Below, in pieces: positions 34,993-46,320 of a DNA stretch of 64,000 nt. Source of the DNA: Tetrastigma voinierianum. Taxonomy: Eukaryota > Streptophyta > Magnoliopsida > Vitales > Vitaceae. The notes beneath the pieces are model-generated. The model was not told the DNA's origin, searched no databases, and worked only from the letters and a program-made list of their open reading frames with translations. Location of the stretch: contig JAEQBH010004432.1 in NCBI GenBank assembly GCA_016808115.1, positions 124,001 through 188,000 of the forward strand. Reading direction: 5' to 3'. The position numbers and the translations under genes are program-made. Position 1 is the first letter of the stretch. Every line of letters begins with the position of its first letter.

Positions 34993-35960
34993 TGGTTAGC
35001 AGAGGGCGAGGACGCGAGGACATCCACGCTGGGCACGGCCAGCACCACCGACATATGATCACCACAAGATTCGAACACCCACAGCCTTTGTTGGAGGTCA
35101 GGTGTCTGCAATGTCGCTATTGTACCCGCTAGTGTGGCCGAGAGTCAGGGAGGTCCTAGTAACCTCCAGATTCAGAGCGCATCACCCTCCGACATTTACC
35201 GGGGATAGACCATGGTGGCGCACTATCAAGTTCATGCGTATGGGAGGAACGATTGGAGGCTATGGAGATCACCCGATATCGACAGAGTCGTCGTCAGACC
35301 TACCTAGAGGGCGAGGTCAATATGGTGGAGATGGGTTATGGCTTCTAGAGACCTAGAGACTATGATATCGGGCGTGAGTTCCGTGAGTCAAGCTCTCATG
35401 AGCAAGTATTTTCCCCAGAGACTCCAAGGACACGCCAGTTCGGGAGTTCCTAGAGCTAAAGCAGAGCGATGACGCGATGACCACGCGGGCTCGACATTCA
35501 CTAAGTTGAACAGATTATGGATGATCACGCGCGGCTACCGCACGTGGGGCCAAGGTTAGAGGTTTGAGAATGATCCAGGTCAAATCATTCGTGCTAGATT
35601 GTAGGACTCCGCCTACAGACATGGATTCATGGTCGGACGGCCCTCGACCAGAGAGATATGGAGGATGCTCCCTAACACCTGGAAGCAGTGTTAGTGGTAA
35701 GAGAGTACGCCTTCCGGGTCAGGAAGAGACAGAGGGCCTCTAGTTCATGAGGATCTCGTAATCACGGCCATTCAGCCGGGCGACGATGAGAGTCACGGCC
35801 AAAAGTGACGGACGAGAGCCGCTAGTCGCAGATTGCATGGTGTGCTTCCATTGTCGCTACCGACACATGAGACGGGACGCCCCACGAGATTCCGTGGTTT
35901 TGGGACATCACAACCACACATTGCACTGAGAGAGGATAGCGCACATTCCTCCACAACATA
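34993..35960 (+). pseudogene. gag: gag of the full-length element, broken
   Basis: It starts ATG at 34993 with an Arg/Gly-rich N-terminus (MVSRGRGR). The middle part (35540-35720) matches the displaced gag block of copies 1 and 2. A zinc-knuckle remnant reads CFHCRYRHMRRD at 35843-35878: the first two Cys and the His remain, and the last Cys is lost. About 320 codons with many frameshifts. It shows the normal order of this family: gag start, gag middle, zinc knuckle, protease. Confidence 0.7.
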
Positions 35961-36059
35961 CACAGCCATGAGCCGCCACGGTTTCAGGGGACTGCCACCG
36001 GCACCCCACATTTCGGCTGTGTAGGCCCGAGAGGCCGTGGCACGAGTAGAGGCAGAGGA

Positions 36060-36450
36060 TTGGCCCACAAAAGTGTGGACCTCAGTGGTTTCCGTGGGCG
36101 CATTCATTGCCACACCGCAGCCGGTCATCGACGCACCACTATACAGTGCTTTTTTCTATTTCGTCACGGCAAGAGGCATTTGATTCCGGCGTTTCATTCA
36201 TTCATTGCCGACCGCCAGATCGAAGCCGGGCTTAGAGGTTGAGACCTTAGAGGAGCCTTTGTATCGTGAGTTCCTGTGCGGGATTAGGGTCACGCAGAAT
36301 GGGACCTATATGTCGAGGTTGCGAAATGAGATAATTCCGGGACTCTACTCACGTGGACCCGAGGGTCATGGATATGTCGAGTTCACGTCATCCCGGGATG
36401 GATTACTGACAATTACAGGTCATTATCGACAGAGCGCAGGAGAGTTACCG
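36060..36450 (+). pseudogene. pol: Aspartic protease region of the full-length element
   Basis: DSG at 36182-36190 followed, after a one-base slip, by HSFIAD is the retropepsin active site. LEVETLEEPLYREFLCGIRV (36229-36288) then matches the start of the segment kept in copies 1 and 2. Frame breaks prevent a full product. The tail after 36450 is unclear. Confidence 0.7.
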
Positions 36451-36639
36451 CCACACGCAGACCCGCACTGGCATTTCAGGAGACAAGCATGGCATTTCGC
36501 TACGAAAAGTATAATGAAGTCTAGGTGTCGCGACAACATAAGCATATCGAAGCCTACCTTTAGAGGACTATGAGAAACTGTATCCAACACCACAGCAGTA
36601 CGTGATGTTCAGATGAGTTGTTCCGACTCACTCACAGGT

Positions 36640-37264
36640 AGATTTCATCAGTTACGAATCTTCAGGTACCAATTATCTCGCGACTGACAGTGGTACCGTA
36701 GCTGAGTCGCAGGAACCGCAGTCCAATACGAGTTTACCGGACAGTTCATCAGATCGAGCACCCCGAAGGTTCCGCCATCAGCGCAGTTATTAGCAAGAAC
36801 CCTCCTGATTCGCGCGTTGATCGACTGATTACCAGAACCCGTTAATAGATCGCAATCCGCACCGCCATCGGTGATCGGCGATTTGACGCCCATCGGCCGA
36901 TGAGCGAACGCCCACCGCCAGCAGATAACTTGACCGCCACAATATCGCCCGGTGCCAGGAGACGAGGGTTCCAAGAGTTCGCACGAGCGCGTCTTCGCGA
37001 AAGTTTGAGCGCGACGCCTTCCGATCGGCATTGGTTGCCAGCAAGATTCCACTGAATCTTCATACGGTATTCAATCCGCATTTGATCTTCCGCCATTAAT
37101 CTTCGTGATATTATCTCGATCTACCCGTCGAGTGGCGTTGATATCGGTCGATGGATCAAGCGTTAGTTGAGCACGACCGCTGGCGCCTCGTTCCGGGCCA
37201 GATTCTCGCTTTACCTGCGGATCGACAATGGTTACCGCGATCGAGCGCCGCTTCCGTCTCGTAG
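36640..37264 (-). other. CpG-rich foreign-looking segment; possible P-type ATPase fragment
   Basis: Where RT should lie, about 625 bp have no similarity to the RT of copies 1 and 2. The segment is rich in GATCG/CGATC. On the minus strand overlapping frames of 60-134 codons occur. One contains RLLAPGDIVAVKL, another SSADGR, a third DLLTGS, in this order, with the last two 14 codons apart. This recalls the actuator region of P-type cation pumps (PGDIV..KL, PADGR, LTGES) broken by frameshifts. The match is short and pieced across frames, so it is only a suggestion. A captured host fragment or a contaminant are both possible. Confidence 0.3.
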
Positions 37265-37269
37265 AAGGT

Positions 37270-39559
37270 CCTAGAAGACCCGAGAAATTCCAATTTCGGA
37301 ATAAGGGCAAAATCGTAATTTGATTATAAAATTTTGAATTATCGCTAGAAAGAACACTAATTTTTCAGACTTCTACGACGAAACGGATCAGACCGTCGAT
37401 CTGCCTCGCTGAACAGCTAGCACATAAAATTTCGCAATTTGTCGAGATACGGAGTCTAAGACGCTTTTCGAGGCATCAATTTCTAGCAAGCCGTGAAATC
37501 GCTTTTTCGATGCGGTACGAAAGGCGCATATAAGATGACTACGCATCATGCTGTACGAGTGGATAAATAATGAAAATGACGGCCGGTGATAGTGCCGAAA
37601 ATCAAATCTGGTAAAAGAAGGGAATTAATTAGATTAAATGAGGGGCAAACTTGTAATTTTGAGAAGAATAGTCTTCTTCTCCACTTAAACAAAGGCAAAA
37701 ACGTGGGGCTGGTTTTGGGAGACGCAGAGGGCGGGAGGAGCAAATGTAGGATTCGTAGAGAGAGCTCTGACTTGAGAACACTTAATCGACCGCTGGATTT
37801 CGATGGAGCAAGAAGGCAGAACGCGCCACGCGGAGCGTGCTACGTGGAACCCGTGTTTGCGAAGTTTTTGACAACTCCAAGAGGTAGGATTTTCTCCTAC
37901 TTGGCGTTTTATTCCCATTTTTAAGGGTTGGCTGCTTCGCTCTGGTTTGAGGCCGTGAGGGGTTAGCTTGATCGGTCCTGAAACATGGGACCGAATTGTT
38001 ATGCACTCGCGCATTTTCCATCCGTGGATCGCCGTAAAATTAGGCTGTCTGCGTTTTTATTTCACCAAAATTGCTTTAAATGCATGTTTATATGAGAAAA
38101 TGCCAGAATTAGAATGATCAACCAAACATGGGACCGAATTGTGGAATTTTTAGACCATGAGGCAGTCCGTAAATGCTAGTGTGTATGGACTCGTTATGGG
38201 TTCTTGTGTGATAATTTAAATGAATAAATTATGCTGTGATTGTGTGAGACGGAATTTGGAATGGAATCGGTTCCATCAAGAGGAACCATGTAGGAAGTGG
38301 CTGTCCGTGACAAAATTTCCACTTACTGCTTTAATCGTAAAATCTTGCTCGCGGATAATTCACTGAAATTGTCCATGTGTTTTGGTACTGAAATTGTAAA
38401 GGAAATGAGTGACTTGATTTGGTGGCGAAATCAATGTGCTAATGCTTAATGAGGATTAATGATGGTCGCTAATTTATATGGAATATAATTGTGTATGTAT
38501 AGGCTAATGGGAATAAAGATTGTGATTTGCTCAATTATATGGAATATAATTAGAGCATAGGCCATCGAGATGAAATTGCGAATCGGTTTAATCGAAGCTA
38601 AATCTGGGTGATGTCAAGGGTTGGAATTACGCGTGTAATTGTAGTTGATTGAAAATATGCAAGACATATGGTGTAAATGATTTTGAAAATGGCATACTGC
38701 ATTTTCATGCACCGGGTAGCCTAGAATTGTGTGAGTGCATGACAAGGTATTTTTGTAAAAACTATGTTTGGCGTAGCGAATTTCATTATCGATATTCCGT
38801 GAGAATTTGGTCGAGACGGGCAACAGATCATTTCTGATGAGGACCATGACTCGCTTCGAAAGCTCACCAACCAATTTTACCCTGAGGTATTCCTTCTACA
38901 TTTTACCAATATTTCGGGTAGTATATTTTCAAGAACAAAAGTTTTGTTTGGAAATGATTATTTTCTCACAAGGGTTTAGTGCAGGAGTGAGTCGGTGAGG
39001 ACTCGTGATAATGGGATTATGTAGACATTCAAGTAGATCACGATTTATTTGAGTGTGTGTTTGATTTGGAGCATTGCACCGCACTTAGGTGGCAGTGGTC
39101 ACTTAGGGCGATTCTCCCACCGAGCTTTAAATACTCCCGTCGTGGGACCCCCTTATTTCGTGCACAAGGAGCGCCGAGGAGACATTCCATTTTGAGGTTG
39201 ATTTTGAAGAAGCCGGTTTGTGGTTTGATGGTTTTTGGACATAACATGTATTAGAATTGTAGATTTAATATGTTTTGTATAAACAAAAGTGTTATCAAGT
39301 ATTGAATTATTGGGAGATAATTGAATAAATAGTTATGATAATTGATCTTATGAGTATTGGTTTATGAGCCCAAGAGGCAATTTAATTTGCGTCGGGATTA
39401 TGGCAGATAAACTGGATCATTGACATTGCCTCATGTGTATTTTGACCGTCCCATAAAGGAGACTATGCCCTACTTTCTAAAGTGGCGTTGGCAACCCGAC
39501 TCTCCACTTGTATTCATGGGTCAGACGGAGGTCAACTGACCCCGGATCGGGGCGTCGCA
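37270..39559 (+). mobile_element. Nested solo LTR (A1) inside the full-length element
   Basis: It runs from about CCTAGAAGACCCGAG to GGGGCGTCGCA, 2.29 kb, of A1 type, unlike the A2 LTRs of its host element. The flanks AAGGT (37265-37269) and AAGGC (39560-39564) are a 5-bp duplication with one change. The right flank continues in the RT/RNase H connection of the host element. The LTR contains the palindrome near 37974 and the duplicated ATATGGAATATAAT words near 38478 and 38538. Confidence 0.85.
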
Positions 39560-40420
39560 AAGGCCGAGGCAGCCGATGAGTTTGAGAGACCAAGTCGGCC
39601 GAGATACGTAGTTTCTTGGGATTGGGTCAGTACACAGAGATCGCATTGAGGATTTCTCCCGTGATTGGCGAAGACTTACTTACTAGGTCGATCTCAAGGA
39701 GGTCAAGTTTGAGCGGGATGACCGGCGTCAGAGGCATTCCAGAGTCAAGAAGAGACTTACTTCGCCCCATCTCTTGATAGTTCTGCATGTGATGTGGGTA
39801 CACAAAGTATTGTGATGCTCGAGGACAGGATTGGGATGTGTTTCGATGCGTCCGAGGGTAGTAGCTTATGGTCTCGCGCTGAAGAATCATGAGTGTAATT
39901 ACCCCACACATGACACGGAGTCGGGCGGTCGGGTCTTCGCTCAAGATCCGCGCCACTACTTATATGGTGAGGAGTTCGAGGTGTACCGCACCATAAAAAG
40001 TCCTGGGCACATTTCGCCGACCTAACATGAGGCAACGCAGATGGATGGAGTTCCTAGAGGATTATGACTTCACTTGCATTACCACCCGCAAGGCAAATGC
40101 GGGTACTAATGCACTCGCCTAAGTCACGAGGAGCTCGCTAGTATAGCTTCTGGGAGTGGCGTATGCTCGAATCAGGTCGGGCTTTGGGCTACAAGACAAA
40201 CGAAAGCGTATTCAGGGTACTTTGGGAGTTTTAGTGGCTACAACTGCCTCTATGAACGTAGTGATTGAGTCCCGCGGCGTGACGTTGCAGATAAAGGTCC
40301 ATCGTGTGACGCAGTACACAGTAATTTCGACGCAGGGCCGGACCGCTCACGCATGGTAGTCTTCGGTAGGGGACTGATAAAGGGTTCCTCAAATAACTGA
40401 TTTGGAGAGAGAGATTCTTA
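39560..40420 (+). pseudogene. pol: RNase H of the full-length Ty3/gypsy element
   Basis: The text resumes at the RT/RNase H connection. Recognisable words are DDRRQRH (39718-39738), a TGLGCVSM run (39826-39849), RVVAYGLALKNHECNYPTHD (39855-39914), RHYLYGEEFEVY (39953-39988) and a DFTLHYHP-like reading near 40070. This is the plant Ty3/gypsy RNase H in normal order. Frames change several times. The catalytic residues cannot all be placed. Confidence 0.75.
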
Positions 40421-41760
40421 GGGAGCGTAAAAAGTTTCATCGCTTCGATTTTCCACATCCGTGTGGCACGAAGATGCACGCATTCTTCGCCATTTTGCGG
40501 AATGGCACACTTAGACTTTGTTCGACGATGTCCTTCACATGTCAGCAGTAAAGGCCGAGCATCGTAAGGCCAGCGTGGCTACTTCACCCATCGAGGTGGC
40601 TGAGTGGAAGCCGGAGCACGTCACGATGGACTTTGTGACCCATCACACCCGACGCGCAAAGCCAGGCATTACGACGCCAGACTGGTGATAAGGGACCGAC
40701 CACGGTCGGGCATTTTCCACCGTATGGAGACCTTCGCCTTGAGAGATTCTGGGCCGGTTATACATCTGCGGAGAGATAGTCCGACTACATGGAGGCGCAT
40801 TCAGTGCCTGATAGAGACCTCGAGATTTACTGGCGCACTTTTGGAAGAGTTTCCAAAAGGCGGGTACACGGCCGACGATGAGTACTTGCTTCCACCCTCG
40901 TGATGTATGGTCACCAGAGGATTCATATGTGGTGGTTGAGGATCACATGTAACATGCGTCCTAGATCATAAAGGTAGCCGATGAGCATTTGCCCTAGTAG
41001 AATTCGCCTTACACACGCTAATGTGCGAAAGATACGATGGCAACCGCACGGCGCACCGGCGGCGGGAGGCCATGTAGATCACCGCTATGTTGGACCGAGG
41101 TGGAGAGAGCTCCATCATCGGGTCCTCATTGATTAGAGACACTCGAGAAGGTAAGTTGATATGACAAATATTTCTCACCTACTGCAGCCAGCGTAAGAGC
41201 TTATGCAGATGTACGACGACCTTTAGAGTTCGAGGTCAGCTCACGCCTTCTGAAGGCATGCCTCGCAGGGAGGGTCGTGTTCTGCGAAGCTGCGGAAAGC
41301 CATCGCCGAGATTCATCGGGCCCTTCGGTAGCACTTGAGAGGGCAGGCACCGCTAAGGCACGTTACGTTATCGCTCAACATGTCAGGTGTCCAGCGAGGT
41401 GTTTCACGCCTCCATGCTCCTGGCACGCACTGCACTCCAACCCATGTAAAGGACGGGGATGATGTGAGGTCGGATACCTGAGCTAGACCTTCGAGGCGGA
41501 CCAAAGGGCGCATTGCCGGGAGGCCAGTATCTCGTAGTTTTGCGACGCAAAACCGCGTGAGACTAGTGAAGGTACTATGAGACACTATGGAGTGAGGAGT
41601 TCACGTGGGGAGCGCCACATCACAATGCGGGCCAATCATCCTCTTGCTATAATGGCCGCACGTAGCTTTTAATTGCTTAACAATTAATAACTAGTTTACA
41701 TGCATGGTACATTATACGCCAGATGTATGCATGTGAGTGTTTATACTGTCTTGAATTTCG
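40421..41760 (+). pseudogene. pol: Integrase of the full-length Ty3/gypsy element
   Basis: The zinc-binding domain is visible in pieces: an HP..GTK word near 40456-40475 and C-L-x-C plus KAEHRK near 40530-40565. EHVTMDFVTH (40616-40645) holds the first catalytic Asp, and REIVRLHG (near 40770) leads to a second-Asp region. C-terminal words HSYADV-like (41190-41220), LEFEV (41224-41240) and a chromodomain-like end near 41590-41640 follow. The order is canonical, in contrast to copies 1 and 2. Many frameshifts; inactive. Confidence 0.7.
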
Positions 41761-41774
41761 ACGAAATTCCTTTT

Positions 41775-41787
41775 AAGGAGGGGAGAA
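41775..41787 (+). promoter_or_regulatory. Polypurine tract of the full-length element
   Basis: AAGGAGGGGAGAA directly before TGTAAGACCCGAG. Confidence 0.9.
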
Positions 41788-43730
41788 TGTAAGACCCGAG
41801 AAATTCCACTTCGAATAAGGGCAAAATCGTAATTTAATTACAAAATTGTACACGTTAAAAACCGTAACTACCCTCTAGACCTCGGATGATGAAACGGATT
41901 GCAATCAAGAATCGCCTTTACCAAATCTAGTTAGCATCGCAAATTTCGTAATTTTCTTGATAGCGTCTGTTTATTATCGCCGGTGATCTCGTTTCGTGTC
42001 AGAATTGGTTGGCGTGACGAACCACATATAATATGTACCATAAAACATAAGTGGTATGAGTAGATAAATACGAAATGGACGGTGTCGGTAGCCGAATATC
42101 AAATCGGGTAAGAGGGACATACATGTCATTTAGATTTGATTTTTAAGTCATAAAAGACAAAAGAGTAATAGCCTTTCATCTCCTCCCTAAGACAAGCCAA
42201 AAACGTGAGAAGCCATTATTATTTTCTCATTCAGTGAGCTGCTGCTGAGAGAGTTTTGTAGAGAGAGAGAGCGCTTCTCTCTAAGTTTGCACACAATCTC
42301 GACCGGGTCAAGCGACTTCGCAGAAGGAAAACGACCACGCGGAACAAAGCTACGTGACCCGGCTTTAGTGAGTTTCTTCAACCAAACTCGAGGTAGGATT
42401 TTCTCCCTACTTGGGTTTTATTCCATTTTTAGTGTTTTTCAATGTTTGAGTCGATGAGGGCCGCAAGGTGCTGATCGGGTCCCAAAACATGGGACCGAAT
42501 TATACAAATTTTTAAAACCAAATGGAGCAGCTCAGAGTCGGCCCACGGTCGTGGTAAAGGAAAATGTTGGATTGTGGTTTGAATTGTGTGTTGAATGGAT
42601 TTGAGGCCGGAATGGCCATGAGATGCGGGTTTATATATGAACCGATAAATTATTTAGAATCCAGAAATGTAAAACCCTGTGGTTTTACTGCTCGAAGGGT
42701 GCCCCCAAAAAAATGATTGGGAAAACTGGTTTGATTAAGTACTCATCGACCGTTTGTGTTTGGACATTAAACTAAGGAGCTAATTTTGGTGTTTGAATAT
42801 AATTACTAACATTTTGTGTGATTTAATTTTAATTATGTAAATATATTCATGTTTATATATTTGTATGTGGTTTGTGACCGTATCGGGAACTCGGCTTACA
42901 TGTATCTCCATACGCACGTGGGAACATCCTAGACCTTATAGAGTTAGTGCATGAGACAAGTCTAGAGAGAAATGGTTCGAGGGTTGTCTAATAATGTAAA
43001 ATGGTTTGAGGTGTCCAACTAAAGACAACGCTAGCTACCACAATGGATATATATTCATCGGAGGGTAGTCCACGTATAATTTATATATATCAATCGTCGG
43101 AGCGGCCCAATTGATATATATACATCGGAGGGTTGTCCACTAATAAAATATTAATTCTCATACAAGGCTTAGGCGAGTGTGAGAGAGTCTATGGAGGACT
43201 AGATCCGAGTTGGTCATGTAGATATCTGCGAGACTACGATTGCTTGAATGTTTGTTTAAATTGGAACATTGCACTGCACTTAGTGGTGAGTAGCCCACTT
43301 AGCGATTTTCCTACCAGCTTTAGCTCACCCCGTCGTAATCCCTTATTTTACTGTACCTGAGCGCAAGGACTACTTCATCCTAGGAGTCGAGTTTTGAAGA
43401 AAGTCGATGTGGTTTTGATGGCTTTATATGTATTGTAGAACTCTATTTTGATATATGTTGTATAAGGTTTACTTACACTTAGAACTATGGGACATGGTTG
43501 ATATGGTTGATGGATATTGTTTTATGGGCCCAAGTGGCCGTTTTTTTCATGTTGTTATCCTTGGGATTATATTGGACTGCTTGGGACAGGTTTTATACAG
43601 TTCTCAGATGCCTGGGGTAGAGCTCCCGCACAAAGGAGACTCCCCATTTTCTAAAGTGGCGTCGGTAACCCGACCTCCACCATATTCGGTTGATTCGCAG
43701 TCAACTGACCCCGGCTTTGGGCCGCATACC
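41788..43730 (+). mobile_element. 3' LTR (A2) of the full-length element
   Basis: It starts TGTAAGACCCGAG and ends in an eroded GGGCCGCATACC where GGGGCGTCACA is expected, 1943 bp. It is close to the 5' LTR at 31796 in order and type (TA-palindrome units at 43010-43140, GAAAACTGGTTTGATTAAGT word near 42721 also at 32759). It is followed by ATCA, the right target copy. The host-virus reading resumes at once. Confidence 0.9.
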
Positions 43731-44500
43731 ATCAAGGCCAAATAAAACCTATAATGTAGAGCAATAGATTTTGCAAACAAATTTCCGATAAAGATAAAAC
43801 ACAGCTACAAAGGTTCTAGAAGCCTTAACTATGTAGCTTGAGTTTGATCAAATCTTAGGATTTTAATCAAGTCACTTCATAAAGGTTAAAGAAAATCCTT
43901 TACCTTGGTCTCGAGGAACATACCTGTGTAGTCAAACGGTCAAAACTGTGTTAAGGAACTTCCTTGTTTAGGTATCCTTTCACCTGTGTGTTTTCCGCTA
44001 TAGAGACGCATGCCTCCAATATAGGATATGGTGGATTTAAAACAAGATTTTCAAAACAAAATTTCAATTGTTAGATTTCACCCGTGTTTGAGTGGTCCAT
44101 AATTGAATTATTCAACGGAGTTGCAAAAAGAAATTTTAGCCATTGTTTTATGCATTCAAAATTTCAAAGGATGTTTTCAACAAAAATTATTTTAAGAGTC
44201 GATTGCAAAAGCGTTAAAAGAAATATTGCAAAAGACGTTTCAAACTGCAGTTTCAAAACGTATTTTTGCCGACTAAGAAGCTATTTTATCTGTTGATTTT
44301 GAAAATTGAATTTATCAAGGATCTTCAAAATGTTTTACCTGATTTCTTTCACTGAATTTTTACAGGAAATGAGCAGCAAAAGCCGATCCAATCAAACCCA
44401 CTTCAAAAGCCTCTTATGCAATGAAAAGGCCCCAACTTCTAAATCGCTTCAAGTTTTGGGAAAACTCCTTAACCCTTCTTTTTCTTAAACACCTCAACTC
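43731..44500 (+). pseudogene. Endogenous pararetrovirus RNase H, continuation after the gypsy insertion
   Basis: Immediately after the LTR, coding-like sequence continues the RT/RNase H connection of the pararetrovirus (Ala-Ile/Phe-Ala rich block 43760-43790). The RNase H core follows, with an acidic DA...GYGG-like reading at about 44008-44035. The C-terminal end is near 44340-44490. Stops and slips are frequent. Together with 31166-31795 it is one gene split by 11.9 kb of inserted DNA. Confidence 0.65.
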
Positions 44501-45071
44501 CAAAATTTTGCATACCAAACAAAAAAAGAATAAAAATTAACATTGAACTTTAGAACCCGATCACATCGCTTCGTGAGATCGAGGTCAAAAAGATTTTTCA
44601 AATGAAAAGTATTTCATTTCCAACTAAATACTAAAAACCCGCAAATTCTACGAATTCATACCAGAGATACCGAGTCTGCTTAAATATCTTTATGTCATGA
44701 ACCCCGAGGGTAATGACTTTGCTTACTCAAATGCAAAATTTTGAAAGTCATTAATGAAAAAGATCGGGGTCAAAATATTTTACCCACAAAAGACTTTCGA
44801 ACATTTTGATCCTCAAACTTTTGATTTATGGACTACAAAAATGCTCGTACCATACTTTCTCTCGACGTGCCAAAACTCATTCTTGGTTTTTTAACTCGAT
44901 GAAAGTTCAAAACTTTTCCAAATTGGCTGTGAATGATGTATTTTTGCTGAGCTAATCCAAATATTTTCCGTCTCGGGAATCACTAAAGTTTTGATTATTT
45001 CTGAATCAACCGCGAAAGCTTTTTCCCTCCGAAATAGCTATTCACTTTTCTTTGTTCTCAATTAAGAATCT
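44501..45071 (+). other. Pararetrovirus region between RNase H and the downstream frame
   Basis: A/T-rich sequence with short plus-strand frames and no recognisable domain. It belongs to the virus-like element by position. Confidence 0.4.
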
Positions 45072-45593
45072 TTGATTCTTTGTTGGGATTTGTGTACCCA
45101 TCAATCCTATCCAAGCTCATTCCCTAAGTTTTTGGCTAGGAATTCAAAATCAAATGGTGGGTCGCTAAAATCTCTCTGCCCAAAGCTGATGTTTGCCAAA
45201 AATGGATCAAGCTCCAAAAAGCCCAATTTGAAAGCCCTTCTTCAAAGGCCAAGGTACCTGCTTGGTCCCAACCTTGGCCAGCCCAATAACAAGAAACTCA
45301 TTTCCAACATACCTACAGTGGGCCGATCATTCCCAAAACAAATCCAAGCGTGCTTATTGCAGACGCTTTTTCAAACTCACCGACCTGGGACTCGTGACGA
45401 GGATGATACACACAGCCAGGCAAGACAAAATTCTTCTTCCAAAGAAAATGAAGACATGTGCTACGGCCTCCCCTTCACTCCCTTGAGTAAGGATGATAAG
45501 GAGGATATCAATATCTTCAAAAGCCTTTGCCTCGTAGAATGCATGTGCTCAAAAATTTCCAAGAAATCAATTCGTGATGCTTTCTCGACGTGA
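45072..45593 (+). CDS. 173-codon frame of unknown function in the pararetrovirus, before its promoter
   Basis: The longest open frame of the window. The product is Ser/Lys/Asn-rich with an acidic C-terminal half (RDEDDTHSQ, SKDDKEDINIFKSL) and no membrane segment or motif I know. The ATG at 45072 is simply the first in frame; an earlier, lost start is likely because coding-like sequence begins upstream. It lies after RNase H and before the TATA box, where some caulimovirids carry an extra frame. In an otherwise wrecked element, an open stretch this long may be chance. Confidence 0.35.
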   Translation: MILCWDLCTHQSYPSSFPKFLARNSKSNGGSLKSLCPKLMFAKNGSSSKKPNLKALLQRPRYLLGPNLGQPNNKKLISNIPTVGRSFPKQIQACLLQTLFQTHRPGTRDEDDTHSQARQNSSSKENEDMCYGLPFTPLSKDDKEDINIFKSLCLVECMCSKISKKSIRDAFST

Positions 45594-45639
45594 TGAATTT
45601 AAGAATGGAAAACTGACCCACAAGTGGTGTGATAGCATC

Positions 45640-45848
45640 TTAGATCATTTCAAACGCTTGACAGCCGCCCCCACTTTCAAAAGCAAAAGCTCCACTGCGT
45701 AAGAAACAAAATTGTCGACACAAAAGGTGTGACTTCAAAAGCAAGAGACAGGTGGACTCTTCAAAAAGCATGCGACCAAAAGTCACACGTGGATCCACCG
45801 TGTGGACGCCAAAGTTTTATTTCAAATCCAAAAAATTTCCTATATATA
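45640..45848 (+). promoter_or_regulatory. Pararetrovirus promoter: G-box and TATA box
   Basis: TATATATA at 45841-45848 follows 200 bp with a CACGTG G-box (45786-45791), a related GTGTGGAC word 14 bases on, and repeated TTCAAAAGC words. Start of transcription would be expected about 30 bp downstream, near 45875. A leader of about 400 bp then reaches the primer region and the coding start. The layout matches pregenomic RNA promoters of plant pararetroviruses. Confidence 0.6.
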
Positions 45849-46320
45849 GAGGGGTTGTCTCTAGCAGGCGTGATAAGCTTCTGAGAGATAAGGAAGTTAG
45901 AGAGAGAAGCTCCGAGTCTTCAGATCCAACTTTGCTTACTGCTTTCCGATCAAAGTCAGATCAAAGTTTGTATGTTTTCAAAGTTCAATAAATTTCCACC
46001 CAACAATATCGTTTTATTTGATTCAAAATTGCATACCTGCTTAGTATGTTTGCTCAAATATATTCAACTTCAAATAGTATATCAGGTCGAAACCTCAAAC
46101 TCTCCCGAACCCACTAAGTGGTGCTTAAACAGAAACCCGTTGTTACAACGCCGCCGTACTCAAGAAATCAAATTTATCGTTATCGCTTCAAAAATTTTAA
46201 TATTTACCGCTCAAAAATATATATGTTCAAATTTGTTTAAGGTCCTGTAGGAGAATTGCACGAAAGCCAAGTTCCCTGCAAAATTTTTGATTAATTTGCA
46301 TTTGTATTCTTCAAAATAAT
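45849..46320 (+). other. Pararetrovirus leader
   Basis: The sequence between TATA box and presumed first coding ATG (46322) has many short ATG frames, as is usual in such leaders. Its distal half matches 200-431 on the minus strand. The primer-site region at about 46250-46285 keeps GCCAAGTT but has lost the exact TGGTATC core kept in the other copy. Confidence 0.55.

Noticed and set aside
37071..37310. 79-codon minus-strand frame as a separate bacterial gene
   Set aside because: Its end reaches into the LTR start and its start has no ribosome site or operon context. It is treated as part of the unassigned CpG-rich segment.
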